Positions 1 through 7,700 of a stretch of 64,000 nt of DNA are shown one piece after another. The first letter of the stretch is position 1; each line of letters opens with the position of its first letter. The notes beneath the pieces were generated by a model. It was not told the origin of the DNA. It did no database searches and saw only the letters and a list, made by a program, of their open reading frames with translations. The position numbers and the translations under genes were made by a program. Source of the stretch: Streptomyces sp. H27-C3. GTDB taxonomy: Bacteria; Actinomycetota; Actinomycetes; Streptomycetales; Streptomycetaceae. The stretch lies in NCBI RefSeq assembly GCF_030063415.1, contig NZ_JASITA010000001.1:62001-126000 (forward strand), in the 5' to 3' direction.

Positions 1-2
1 CC

Positions 3-1190
3 GGCGAGGTGCGGCAGGGTGCCCTGGACGCGCTGGCCGCGGAGGGCCTGGCCGCCGCCGCCGGGGCACCGGCGGCGGCGGTGCGCCGGGCGGTGACGCT
101 GGGCGGCTCGCTGGTCGAGGTCGGCCGGGCGCTGCTCGCCCGGGGCCCGGCGGCGCTCACCGAATTCAGCCTGCGGGTCGGGCGTGGCGTGCCGCCGATG
201 CTGGCGAGCCCCGCGGCCGGTGTGGGGGCGGCGGTCGAGAAGCTCGGCCTGTGCGCCGTGGAGGAGAAGCTGGACGGCATCCGGGTCCAGGTGCACCGCG
301 ACGGCGAGGGGGTCCGCGTCTTCACCCGCACCCTGGACGACATCACCGACCGGGTTCCCGAACTCACCTCGGCGGCGATGGAGTTGAGCGCCGATTCGTT
401 CATTCTCGACGGCGAGGTCATCGCGTTCGACACTCGCGGACGCCCGCTGCCCTTCCAGGACATCGCGGGCCGTGTCGGCTCGCGCCTCGATGTGGCGGCG
501 GCCCGCGCGGCGCTGCCCCTGTCCCCCGTGTTCTTCGACGTGCTGGCTCTCGACGGGGAGGTCCTGCTCGACCTGCCGTACCGGGAGCGCCATGAGCGGC
601 TGGCCGGGCTCGTTCCCGAGCCGATGCGGGTACGCCGGACGGTGGTGACGGGCGCCGACGGCCGGGCCGCGGCGGACGAGTTCTGGGCGCGGACACTTGA
701 ACGCGGCCACGAAGGGGTGGTGCTCAAGGCGCTGGACGCGCCCTATCAGGCGGGGCGGCGCGGCGCCTCGTGGCTCAAGGTGAAGCCGGTCCACACCTTG
801 GACCTGGTGGTACTGGCCGCCGAATGGGGCCACGGCCGGCGGACCGGGAAGCTGTCCAATCTACATCTGGGCGCGCGCCGGCCCGACGGAACGTTCGCGA
901 TGCTCGGCAAGACGTTCAAGGGGCTCACCGATGTGATGCTGGCCTGGCAGACGAAGCGTCTACAGGAGCTGGCGACGTCCGAGAAGGGGTACGTGGTGAC
1001 CGTACGCCCGGAGCTTGTCGTGGAGATCGCGTACGACGGGCTCCAGCGGTCCACGCGATACCCGGAAGGGGTGACGCTCCGGTTCGCGCGGGTCGTCCGC
1101 CACCGGGAGGACAAGGCGGCGGCCGAGGCGGACACCGTCGAGACGGTGCTCGCGTCGGGGCCGGTCCTGACCGAGGAGAAGCCGGAGTAG
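3..1190 (+). CDS. ATP-dependent DNA ligase, 5'-truncated by the window edge
   Basis: This joins DNA nicks through an enzyme-AMP intermediate using ATP. The reading frame is open from base 3, and the first residues (GEVRQGALD) match the inside of an actinobacterial ATP-dependent ligase N-terminal domain, so the true start lies upstream. Counting from the GTG at 9, the adenylated lysine is about residue 87 in EEKLDGIR (motif I). FFDVLALDG (motif III), EGVVLKALD (motif IV, about 235) and WLKVKP (motif V, about 255) follow, and then an OB-fold C-terminal domain. It is a stand-alone ligase rather than a LigD fusion, since no primase or phosphoesterase domain follows. It is unrelated to the polyketide operon and probably an accessory repair ligase. 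The family call is firm; the cellular role is inferred. Confidence 0.93.
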   Translation, partial: GEVRQGALDALAAEGLAAAAGAPAAAVRRAVTLGGSLVEVGRALLARGPAALTEFSLRVGRGVPPMLASPAAGVGAAVEKLGLCAVEEKLDGIRVQVHRDGEGVRVFTRTLDDITDRVPELTSAAMELSADSFILDGEVIAFDTRGRPLPFQDIAGRVGSRLDVAAARAALPLSPVFFDVLALDGEVLLDLPYRERHERLAGLVPEPMRVRRTVVTGADGRAAADEFWARTLERGHEGVVLKALDAPYQAGRRGASWLKVKPVHTLDLVVLAAEWGHGRRTGKLSNLHLGARRPDGTFAMLGKTFKGLTDVMLAWQTKRLQELATSEKGYVVTVRPELVVEIAYDGLQRSTRYPEGVTLRFARVVRHREDKAAAEADTVETVLASGPVLTEEKPE

Positions 1191-1222
1191 TAGCGGGCCG
1201 CCGCCCTCCTTCCACATCGCAG

Positions 1223-1286
1223 GTAAAGAAGACTTGACACCATATCCGGGGTGCTTGACACTCACGAGTGTCAGGTTTTCTTTACA
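1223..1286 (+). promoter_or_regulatory. Promoter/operator region with nested inverted repeats
   Basis: A perfect palindrome TGACACTCACGAGTGTCA (8-bp arms, 2-bp spacer) lies at 1256-1273, 23 bp before the oxidoreductase start. It overlaps a TTGACA hexamer at 1255-1260. A second TTGACA is at 1234-1239. The flanks GTAAAGAAGACTTGACAC (1223-1240) and the matching inverted copy ending TTCTTTAC at 1286 form a wider imperfect inverted repeat. The geometry fits a TetR-family repressor site over the -35 region. No regulator gene is in the window. Confidence 0.6.
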
Positions 1287-1296
1287 TGGGGGGCTC

Positions 1297-2268
1297 ATGA
1301 AGGCCATCGTTCACGACACCTACGGACCGCCCGAGGTGCTGCGCCTCGAAGAGGTAGCGCGACCGGTCGCCGGCCGGGGGGAGGTCCTCGTCAAGATCCA
1401 TGCCGCGTCCGTCGACCCGGGGGTCTGGCATCTCACGACGGGCCGCCCGTACCTCCTCCGCGCGGCGGGCTTCGGCCTGCGGGCTCCCAAGGCCCGCGTC
1501 CGGGGCACGGACGCCGCGGGGCGGGTGGAGGCGGTCGGCCCGGACGTCACCCGGTTCCGGCCGGGCGACGAGGTGTACGGCACCTGCAAGGGGTCGTTCG
1601 CCGAATACGCGTGCGCCAAGGAGGACAGCCTCGCGCCGAAGCCCGCGAACCTCGACTTCGAGCAGGCGTCCGCGGTCCCGGTTTCCGCGTGCACCGCCCT
1701 CCAGGCCCTGCGCGACGGAGGGCGGCTGAAGTCCGGCCGGCGGGTCCTCGTCATCGGCGCGTCGGGCGGCGTGGGCACGTTCGCCGTACAGCTGGCCAAG
1801 GCCTTCGGCGCCCATGTCACCGGCGTCTGCAGCACCGCCAACACGGACCTGGTCCGCTCCGTCGGCGCCGACGAGGTCATCGACTACACCCAGGAGGACC
1901 CCACCGACGGCGCCCGCCGCTACGACCTCGTCGTCGATACCGGCGGCAACCGCCCCCTCGCGCGGCTGCGCAGAGCCCTGACCCCGCGCGGAACCCTGGT
2001 CATCGTCGGCGGCGAGGGCGGGGGCAAGTGGATCGGCGGTACGAACCGGGAGTTGGGGGCGCTCCTGCTGTCACCGTTCGTGGGCCACCGGCTGCGCGGG
2101 CTCGTCGCCACGCAACGCCACAGCGACCTGGCGCTTCTCACGGAACTCGTCGAGGCCGGATCGGTGACACCCGTCATCGACCGCGTCTACCCGCTGGCCG
2201 ACGTCCCCGCCGCCGTCCAGCACCTCAGGGAGGGCCACCCGCGCGGCAAGATCGTCGTCCGCGTCTGA
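1297..2268 (+). CDS. NAD(P)-dependent MDR-family alcohol dehydrogenase / quinone oxidoreductase-like protein
   Basis: This 323-residue protein has the two-domain medium-chain dehydrogenase/reductase layout. A GroES-like N-terminal domain (ADH_N) covers roughly residues 1-130, and the Rossmann domain has the nucleotide-binding motif GASGGVGTFAVQLAKAFGA at about 152-170. The cysteine cluster of a structural zinc site is absent, which points to the zinc-free quinone-oxidoreductase branch. It probably reduces a ketone, enone or quinone with NAD(P)H; the substrate is unknown. The ATG at 1297 was chosen over an upstream in-frame ATG-like position (1234) because it follows a G-rich ribosome site and because the upstream start would lie inside the operator. 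The gene stands alone. The palindrome just upstream suggests inducible control by a TetR-type repressor encoded elsewhere. Confidence 0.88.
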   Translation: MKAIVHDTYGPPEVLRLEEVARPVAGRGEVLVKIHAASVDPGVWHLTTGRPYLLRAAGFGLRAPKARVRGTDAAGRVEAVGPDVTRFRPGDEVYGTCKGSFAEYACAKEDSLAPKPANLDFEQASAVPVSACTALQALRDGGRLKSGRRVLVIGASGGVGTFAVQLAKAFGAHVTGVCSTANTDLVRSVGADEVIDYTQEDPTDGARRYDLVVDTGGNRPLARLRRALTPRGTLVIVGGEGGGKWIGGTNRELGALLLSPFVGHRLRGLVATQRHSDLALLTELVEAGSVTPVIDRVYPLADVPAAVQHLREGHPRGKIVVRV

Positions 2269-2463
2269 CGGGCCGTCCGACATCGCTCGGCCGAATCGGT
2301 CGTGCGCGTAGGCCAGTTGGCGCCGGGCGCGGGCCCTCATGCCAGTGCGCGCGGCGGTGCTAGCCGCGTGCGTGCCGCTGGAGTCCATCGGTCTGAAGCG
2401 CATGGTTCACGCCAACGCCGGTAACACGTAGGGCATCACACCCCCGACGCGAGGATGCAGACC

Positions 2464-2664
2464 ATGCCGATCACCTTCCGCAAGAGCTTCCGGATCCTCC
2501 CCGGAGTGCGGCTGAACATCAACCGTCGCTCCTGGTCCATCACCACCGGCGGCCGGAACGGCCCGCGCCGCACGACGAGCAGCACGGGCCGCCGCACCAC
2601 CTCCATGGACCTGCCTGGTCCCTTCGGGTGGCGGAAAACGACCCGCACCCGCAAGTCGCGCTGA
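2464..2664 (+). CDS. Small DUF4236-type protein
   Basis: This 66-residue basic protein begins MPITFRKSFRILPGVRLNIN and continues with a W-S-I-T-T-G-G-R stretch. That is the signature of DUF4236: a FRKS/FRKR start, GVRLN, then a glycine-rich beta repeat. The ATG at 2464 is preceded by GAGG at 2451-2454 with 9-bp spacing. The earlier in-frame ATG at 2455 has no ribosome site. DUF4236 proteins have no established function. The C-terminus is Arg/Lys-rich. Its stop lies one base from the stop of the convergent DoxX-like gene. Confidence 0.7.
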   Translation: MPITFRKSFRILPGVRLNINRRSWSITTGGRNGPRRTTSSTGRRTTSMDLPGPFGWRKTTRTRKSR

Positions 2665-2665
2665 C

Positions 2666-3040
2666 TCAGCGGGCCGCGTCCCTGCCGACCCTCGCCGCCC
2701 ACAGGACCAGCGGCGCCTGCAGCGGCAGCCGTCCGTAGGCGAGGGCCTTCAGCGGAGCCTTCTTGTGCCGCCAGTCGTACGCCATCTTCACGTTGGCGGG
2801 GAAGACGGCCGCGAAGAAGACCGCGGTGGCGAGCGCGCTCACCCGCCGGGTGCGCGGCACCGATACGCCCGCCGCGAGCAGCAGTTCCACGACCCCGCTG
2901 CCCTGGGTCCAGGCGCGGGCGCTGCCCGGCAGCGCATCGGGGACGGTGGCGTCGAACAGCTTCGGCGCCACGGCGTGGGCCGCGCCCGCCGCGGCGAGGA
3001 GACCGACAAGCAGTTGTGCGGAGCGTTCGGTGGCGGGCAA
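2666..3040 (-). CDS. DoxX-like integral membrane protein
   Basis: This 124-residue protein is mostly hydrophobic, with about four short transmembrane helices: residues 7-28, about 45-60, 68-85 and 105-117. The FPANVKMA motif near residue 80 is typical of the DoxX/DoxD-like family, whose members are small membrane proteins of largely unknown role, some linked to redox or thiosulfate metabolism. The start is a TTG at 3040, with a perfect AGGAGG six bases upstream, which decides it. The substrate or partner cannot be deduced from context. Confidence 0.8.
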   Translation of the reverse strand: MPATERSAQLLVGLLAAAGAAHAVAPKLFDATVPDALPGSARAWTQGSGVVELLLAAGVSVPRTRRVSALATAVFFAAVFPANVKMAYDWRHKKAPLKALAYGRLPLQAPLVLWAARVGRDAAR

Positions 3041-3088
3041 CTGGGGCCTCCTGGGCGGTCGGAGCTGGGGGCGGCGGACGGCAGCACG

Positions 3089-3118
3089 ATTATTACCTGC
3101 CAGTAGACCGCATTGCTA
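3089..3118 (-). promoter_or_regulatory. Possible promoter of the DoxX-like gene
   Basis: On the minus strand the sequence CTACTGGCAGGTAATAAT (3106-3089) lies about 50 bp upstream of the TTG start. It contains an AT-rich TAATAAT that could be a -10 element inside otherwise very GC-rich DNA. The overlapping TACTGGCAGGTA is an imperfect dyad. No convincing -35 hexamer is seen. Confidence 0.3.
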
Positions 3119-3145
3119 GACGTTGTGTCAGCAGCCGTGGCAGGC

Positions 3146-3168
3146 GCCGCGTCAGGAGCTGATGCGGC
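3146..3168 (-). terminator. Hairpin terminator candidate after the alpha/beta hydrolase gene
   Basis: Arms GCCGCGTCAG (3146-3155) and CTGATGCGGC (3159-3168) pair over ten positions with one G-T pair and a three-base loop. The hairpin sits 8 bp beyond the stop codon of the minus-strand hydrolase gene. There is no U-tract, which is common for actinomycete terminators. Confidence 0.5.
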
Positions 3169-3175
3169 AACCGTG

Positions 3176-4447
3176 TCAGTAGCAGCCGAACGTCCTGAGC
3201 TCCGCCAGGTACGCGACGGGCTCCCGCTGGTGAATCAGGTGTCCCGCTTCGATCGTCACGAAGCGACAGCCCGGGATCCGCTCCGCCATCCGCGCCAGGC
3301 GGTCCTGCGGCATGAAGCTGCCGGCGCCGCCTGCGATCAGCAGGGCGGGCGCCGTGATCTTGGCGAGGTCGTCGACCCAGGCCGGGTCGGGGTCGTTGTA
3401 TTGCGCGTCGGTCTCGACGACCACGCCCCAGTCGTAGTCGAGCACCTCGTCCGTGCGCACCGGGTCCGGACGCCTCGGGTCGGCGGGGAACGGCGGGGGC
3501 TCCTCCATGACGAGCCGCCCGACCCGCTCCGGGTACGCCTGGGCGACCAGTGCGGCGACCGCTCCGCCCATGGAATGGCCGACGAGGTCGACCCGGTCCA
3601 GACCGAGCGCGTCGAGGAACGCCCTTACGTCGTCCCGCATTTGTGCGTATCCGTAGCTGCCGGGCCAGTCGCTCGCCCCGTGGCCGCGCAGATCGATGGC
3701 GTACACCCGGCGGATCGCCGCCAGCTCCCGGGCGATGTGCGCCCAGCGGGCGCTGTTGGCCGACCTGCCGTGCAGCAGAACGACGGGCGGCGCGGCCTGG
3801 TCGCCCCAGGTGCGGTACGCCATCCGCAGGCCGTTCGCCCGCACGGTGAGCACGTCCGGATCGAGGAAGGACAGCACGGTCCGGAGGAACCCTGCCCGGT
3901 CACCGACCCGCGGGAGGCTGCCACCGCCGGGCAGGACAACAAGCTCGGCGTCGGGCAGCACGCCCGCCAGTTCGGCGGCGCGCTCGCACTGGGCCCCGGC
4001 GCCCTCCCCTTCTCCCGCCAGGAGCAGGACCGGCGCCTTCACCCCGGTCGGCGCGGTCGGCCCCGCGCCGGAGGCAGCGTCCGGCTCGGGATCGACCAGT
4101 ACCAGGGAGCGCAGCCGCCCGGGGTGCTCGGCGGCGTACCGCAGAGCGAGGTCGGCGCCCGACGCCTGCGCCAGCACGTCCGTCCGTTCCAGGCCGAGGT
4201 GCTCACGCAGGGCCTCGATGTCGTCGACGGTCGGGGCGCGGTACGTCGACGGGCCCGCCGGGGCCGCGGATTCAGCTACGCCGCGCCGGTCGAGGAGGAC
4301 GAGCTCCCGGTGCGCGCCCAGCCCACCGAGGTCCCTGAGCTGCTCCGACGCACTCGGCGCGCCGTCCAGCAGACAGATCAGCGGCTCCCCCTCCCCCACC
4401 AGGCGGTAGCCGAGTTCCGCGCCGTCGTGCGTGCCGAATATCCCCAT
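3176..4447 (-). CDS. Tandem alpha/beta-hydrolase fusion with a degenerate N-terminal domain
   Basis: This 423-residue cytoplasmic protein joins two alpha/beta-hydrolase folds. The C-terminal half (about 200-423) has a normal nucleophile elbow GHSMGG (Ser292) and a C-terminal catalytic-type histidine (AGHLIH, His403), so it is probably an active esterase, lactonase or related hydrolase. The N-terminal half (about 1-198) keeps the fold landmarks (DRRGVAES, HPGRLRSLVLVDP) but has LAQASGA where LGHSxGG is expected, putting Ala95 at the nucleophile. It has GGGSLP where GxGHxP is expected, putting Ser177 in place of His. It also lacks a cap segment. I chose the ATG at 4447, preceded by AGAGGA; longer starts would run into the divergent paaK-like promoter. 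Substrate unknown. Confidence 0.85.
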   Translation of the reverse strand: MGIFGTHDGAELGYRLVGEGEPLICLLDGAPSASEQLRDLGGLGAHRELVLLDRRGVAESAAPAGPSTYRAPTVDDIEALREHLGLERTDVLAQASGADLALRYAAEHPGRLRSLVLVDPEPDAASGAGPTAPTGVKAPVLLLAGEGEGAGAQCERAAELAGVLPDAELVVLPGGGSLPRVGDRAGFLRTVLSFLDPDVLTVRANGLRMAYRTWGDQAAPPVVLLHGRSANSARWAHIARELAAIRRVYAIDLRGHGASDWPGSYGYAQMRDDVRAFLDALGLDRVDLVGHSMGGAVAALVAQAYPERVGRLVMEEPPPFPADPRRPDPVRTDEVLDYDWGVVVETDAQYNDPDPAWVDDLAKITAPALLIAGGAGSFMPQDRLARMAERIPGCRFVTIEAGHLIHQREPVAYLAELRTFGCY

Positions 4448-4538
4448 GCCGAAGATCCTCTCAGGTCCCCAGGAAGCCGGGCCGGTCGCATGCCTTGACG
4501 ATGGGACGGGCTCCTGAATTACTGATCCCCCAGAAGCT

Positions 4539-4556
4539 CGACCGAATGATCGGTCG
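4539..4556. promoter_or_regulatory. Palindromic operator candidate in the hydrolase/paaK divergent region
   Basis: CGACCGA-ATGA-TCGGTCG (7-bp perfect arms, 4-bp spacer) lies in the 134-bp region between two divergent starts, 26 bp before the paaK-like ATG. The placement and symmetry fit a TetR-type repressor site. The repressor is not in the window. Confidence 0.5.
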
Positions 4557-4581
4557 TCCGGTTTGGACGGGAGAGTCACCC

Positions 4582-5868
4582 ATGACGGTGCTGCTGGACG
4601 CGGCGGAACAGCTCGGCCGCGGGGAGCTCGAAGCGCTGCAACTAGAGCGGCTGCGGAAGTCTCTGCGCCACGCGTACAACCAGGTGCCGTTCTACCGGCA
4701 GGCGTTCGACCAGGCAGGGTTGCGCCCCGAGGACTGCACCTCGCTCGCCGACGTGGCCCGCTTCCCGTTCACCACCAAGGCCGATCTGCGCGACAACTAC
4801 CCCTTCGGCATGTTCGCCGTCCCCCAGTCCGAGGTCCGCCGTATCCACGCCTCCAGCGGGACCACGGGCCGTCCGACCGTCGTCGGCTACACCGAGGGCG
4901 ATCTGGACATGTGGGCCGACACGGTCGCGCGCTCGATCCGCGCGGCCGGCGGACGCCCCGGCCACAAGGTGCATGTGGCTTACGGATACGGGCTGTTCAC
5001 CGGCGGCCTGGGCGCGCACTACGGCGCCGAGCGGCTCGGCTGTACCGTCATCCCGGCCTCCGGCGGCATGACCGCGCGCCAGGTGCAGCTGATCCAGGAC
5101 TTTCGCCCCGAGGTCATCATGGTGACGCCGTCGTACATGCTCACCCTGCTCGACGAGTTCGAACGCCAGGGCGTCGATCCGCGCTCCACCTCCCTGCAGG
5201 TCGGCATCTTCGGCGCCGAGCCGTGGACCGAGGCGATGCGCGATGAGATCGAGGAGCGGTTCGCGATCGACGCGGTCGACATATACGGGCTGTCCGAGGT
5301 GATCGGTCCGGGGGTGGCGCAGGAGTGCGTGGAGACGAAGGACGGGCTGCACATCTGGGAGGACCACTTCTACCCGGAGGTCGTCGACCCCGTCACGGGT
5401 GAGGTGCTGCCGGACGGTGAGCAGGGTGAGCTGGTCTTCACCTCGCTCACCAAGGAGGCCATGCCGGTGATCCGCTACCGGACGAGGGACCTGACGCGCC
5501 TGCTGCCGGGTACGGCCAGGGTCTTCCGGCGCATGGACAAGGTCACCGGCCGCAGCGACGACCTGGTGATCGTGCGCGGGGTCAATCTCTTCCCCACCCA
5601 GGTCGAGGAGATCGTACTGCGGACGCCCGCGCTCGCCCCGCACTTCCAACTGCTGCTGACCCGCGAGGGCCGGATGGATCAACTCACCGTACTGGCCGAG
5701 GCCAGGGCCGATGCCACCGCCGAGGAGCGGAAGGCCGCCGCCCTCGCGGTCGCGACGGCCGTGAAGGACTCCATCGGAGTGTCGGTCGGAGTCGAGATCC
5801 TCGACCCCGAGACGCTGGAGCGGTCGGTGGGCAAGTTCAAGCGGATCGTGGACCGTCGTCCTCGCTGA
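4582..5868 (+). CDS. paaK: Phenylacetate-CoA ligase family protein (AMP-forming)
   Basis: This 428-residue ligase activates an aryl-acetic or aryl carboxylic acid to its acyl-CoA by way of an acyl-adenylate. The PaaK-type N-terminus (RLRKSLRHAYNQVPFYRQAF) is followed by the ATP-binding P-loop SSGTTGRPTVVGYT at about residues 91-104, VIRYRTRDL at about 296-304, and the hinge KVTGRSDDLVIVRGVNLFP at about 320-338. The length matches PaaK. The ATG at 4582 follows GGGAGAG, whereas an upstream in-frame start at 4495 has no ribosome site and would overlap the palindrome. No other phenylacetate catabolic genes (paaABCDE, paaG) are visible, so the substrate could be another aromatic acid. The 3' end overlaps the convergent acyl-CoA synthetase gene by 32 bp. 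Confidence 0.88.
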   Translation: MTVLLDAAEQLGRGELEALQLERLRKSLRHAYNQVPFYRQAFDQAGLRPEDCTSLADVARFPFTTKADLRDNYPFGMFAVPQSEVRRIHASSGTTGRPTVVGYTEGDLDMWADTVARSIRAAGGRPGHKVHVAYGYGLFTGGLGAHYGAERLGCTVIPASGGMTARQVQLIQDFRPEVIMVTPSYMLTLLDEFERQGVDPRSTSLQVGIFGAEPWTEAMRDEIEERFAIDAVDIYGLSEVIGPGVAQECVETKDGLHIWEDHFYPEVVDPVTGEVLPDGEQGELVFTSLTKEAMPVIRYRTRDLTRLLPGTARVFRRMDKVTGRSDDLVIVRGVNLFPTQVEEIVLRTPALAPHFQLLLTREGRMDQLTVLAEARADATAEERKAAALAVATAVKDSIGVSVGVEILDPETLERSVGKFKRIVDRRPR

Positions 5869-7351
5869 AGCGGTCCCGCAGTTCGCGCTTGAGGATCTTC
5901 CCGCTGGCGTTGCGCGGCAGTTCGTCCACGAACTGGACCTTCTTCGGAGCCTTGAAGTGGGCGAGCTTCTCGCGTGCGTGGACCATCAGTTCGGCCTCGG
6001 TGACCTCGCCGCGCGGCACGACGAAGGCGGTGACGGCCTCGATCCAGCGCTCGTCCGGCAGCCCGACCACCGCTGCCTCGGCGACGCCCGGGTGGGTGTA
6101 GAGCGCGTCCTCGACCTGGCGTGAAGCGATCAGCACACCACCGGAGTTGATGACGTCCTTCACCCGGTCGACGATCGTGAAGTACCCCTCGCGGTCGCGC
6201 ACCGCGAGGTCCCCGGAGCGGAACCACCCGTCCCGGAAGGCCTCCTTCGTCTCCGCCGCCTTGTGCCAGTAGCCCTCGCACAGCTGCGGTGAGCGGTAGA
6301 CGACCTCGCCCGCTGTCCCGTCGGGGACCTCGTCGCCGTGCTCGTCGACGACCATGGCCTCGACGAAGAGCACGGGCCGCCCGCAGGAGTCCATCCTTCC
6401 CTCGTGCTCGTCGGGGCCGAGGACGGTGGCGAGCGGGCCGATCTCACTCTGCCCGAAGCAGTTGTAGAAGGCGAGCGAGGGAAGCCGCTCCCGAAGCCGT
6501 TCGAGAACCGGTACGGGCATGATCGACGCCCCGTAGTACGCCTTCCGCAGCCCACCGAGCTCGCGGGTGGCGAAGTCGGGGTGGTTGGCCAGGCCGATCC
6601 AGACCGTGGGCGGCGCGAAGAGGCTGTCCGCTTCGCCCGCCTCCACCAGGTCGAAGATCTTCACCGGATCGGGCCCGTCGATGATGATGTTCGTCGCGCC
6701 GACCGCGAGGTGGGGCAGCAGGAAGACATGCATCTGCGCCGAGTGGTAGAGCGGCAGCGAGTGGACGGGACGGTCGCTCTCCTTGAGGTCGAGCGCGGTG
6801 ATGGCGCTGACGTACTCGTGGACGAGCGCCCGGTGGGTCATCATCGCGCCCTTGGGCAGGGCCGTCGTCCCCGACGTGTACAGCAGTTGCACGATGTCCC
6901 GGGCCTCCCGGTCGATCTCGTACGGTTGCGTGCTGCCCAGCGCCTCCAGCAGCGAACCCGGTGCGTCGCGCAGCGGACGTACGGCGAAACCCTCCGGAAT
7001 GCGCCCGGCGAGGTTCGGATCGGCGAGGACCAGCGCGCTGGCCGAATCCTCCAGGATGTACGTCAGGTCCTCACCGGTCAGGTTCTGGTTCACCGGCACA
7101 TGGATGAGGCCGGCCCGCGCGCAGGCGAGGAAGGCGATCAGGTACACGTCCGAGTTGTGGCCGTACGTCGCCACCCGGTCGTCGCCCTCCAGGCCCTGCC
7201 CGGTCAGTTCGGCCGCCGCCGTGGAGACCGCTTCGTCCAGCTCCGCGTAGGTCCAGGTCCGGTCCGCGTACCGCAGGGCGGTGCGGTCGGGGGTGCGCCG
7301 GGCGCTGCGCCGCAGGACACCGTCGACTGTGCTGTTGCGTACGGCTCTCAT
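5837..7351 (-). CDS. Class I adenylate-forming acyl-CoA synthetase (FadD-like)
   Basis: This 504-residue cytoplasmic enzyme should form fatty-acyl-CoA (or another acyl-CoA) through an acyl-AMP. The P-loop LLYTSGTTALPKGAMMTH is at about 155-172, the acyl-adenylate region YNCFGQSEIGPLA follows, GWFRSGDLAVRDREGYF is near 370-386, and the catalytic lysine motif NASGKILKREL is near 480. There is no carrier-protein domain and no fused C-terminal extension. The ATG at 7351 follows AGGATCACGCC and gives the normal family N-terminus; the frame extends further upstream but without family similarity. A GC-rich hairpin (7363-7379) lies in the leader. It may act with the neighbouring CoA ligase, but they are convergent and not an operon. 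It could also feed acyl starters to the polyketide pathway, for which there is no evidence. Confidence 0.88.
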   Translation of the reverse strand: MRAVRNSTVDGVLRRSARRTPDRTALRYADRTWTYAELDEAVSTAAAELTGQGLEGDDRVATYGHNSDVYLIAFLACARAGLIHVPVNQNLTGEDLTYILEDSASALVLADPNLAGRIPEGFAVRPLRDAPGSLLEALGSTQPYEIDREARDIVQLLYTSGTTALPKGAMMTHRALVHEYVSAITALDLKESDRPVHSLPLYHSAQMHVFLLPHLAVGATNIIIDGPDPVKIFDLVEAGEADSLFAPPTVWIGLANHPDFATRELGGLRKAYYGASIMPVPVLERLRERLPSLAFYNCFGQSEIGPLATVLGPDEHEGRMDSCGRPVLFVEAMVVDEHGDEVPDGTAGEVVYRSPQLCEGYWHKAAETKEAFRDGWFRSGDLAVRDREGYFTIVDRVKDVINSGGVLIASRQVEDALYTHPGVAEAAVVGLPDERWIEAVTAFVVPRGEVTEAELMVHAREKLAHFKAPKKVQFVDELPRNASGKILKRELRDRFSEDDGPRSA

Positions 7352-7484
7352 GGCGTGATCCTGCGGGGCGGCGCCCCGCGGGTCAAGCGGGCCACGTCCA
7401 ATACCGAACGGGATGTTGACATGCGTCCGCCCGGCTGGGTGCATGGACCAACCACCCTGCGCCACCGACACGTTGGGAGGCACG

Positions 7485-7622
7485 TTGCACTTCCGAACCC
7501 GCCTGAGACACCTGGCGCTCGCCTCGATCGCCCTGACCACCGTCACGGCTTCACTGCCGTCGGCAGCGGCCGCCGACACCGATTCCCGCGACCGGCACCC
7601 CTCCTCCGGCAAGCTGTCAGCC
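7485..7622 (+). pseudogene. 5' fragment of a secreted-protein gene cut by an IS element
   Basis: A TTG start at 7485 follows GGGAGG (7475-7480). It opens about 46 codons with a classic Sec signal peptide: a basic start (HFRTRLRH), a hydrophobic core (LALASIALTTVTASL) and an AAA-type cleavage site (PSAAAAD), then a polar DTDSRDRHPSSG segment. The frame runs into the inverted repeat of the IS6-like element at 7623 and no continuation is seen on the other side. The original product cannot be identified. Confidence 0.6.
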
Positions 7623-7640
7623 GGGTGTTGTCAGGTTGAG
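7623..7640 (+). repeat. Left terminal inverted repeat of the IS6-like element
   Basis: This 18-bp sequence is an exact inverted match to 8471-8488. Confidence 0.85.
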
Positions 7641-7700
7641 CGGGAGGCTTCTCCGGTGGCATGGTCATCCGGCTTGGTCGGATCGCCGGAGGGGCTGCTC

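Noticed and set aside
2269..2450. Possible small gene or remnant between the oxidoreductase and the DUF4236 gene
   Set aside because: Short frames on both strands have no recognizable motif or ribosome site. I see nothing supportable there apart from intergenic DNA.
4582..5868. Assigning the paaK-like gene to starter-unit supply for the PKS
   Set aside because: It lies on the other side of the IS scar, in the opposite orientation, with its own promoter. There is no evidence of a link to the cluster.
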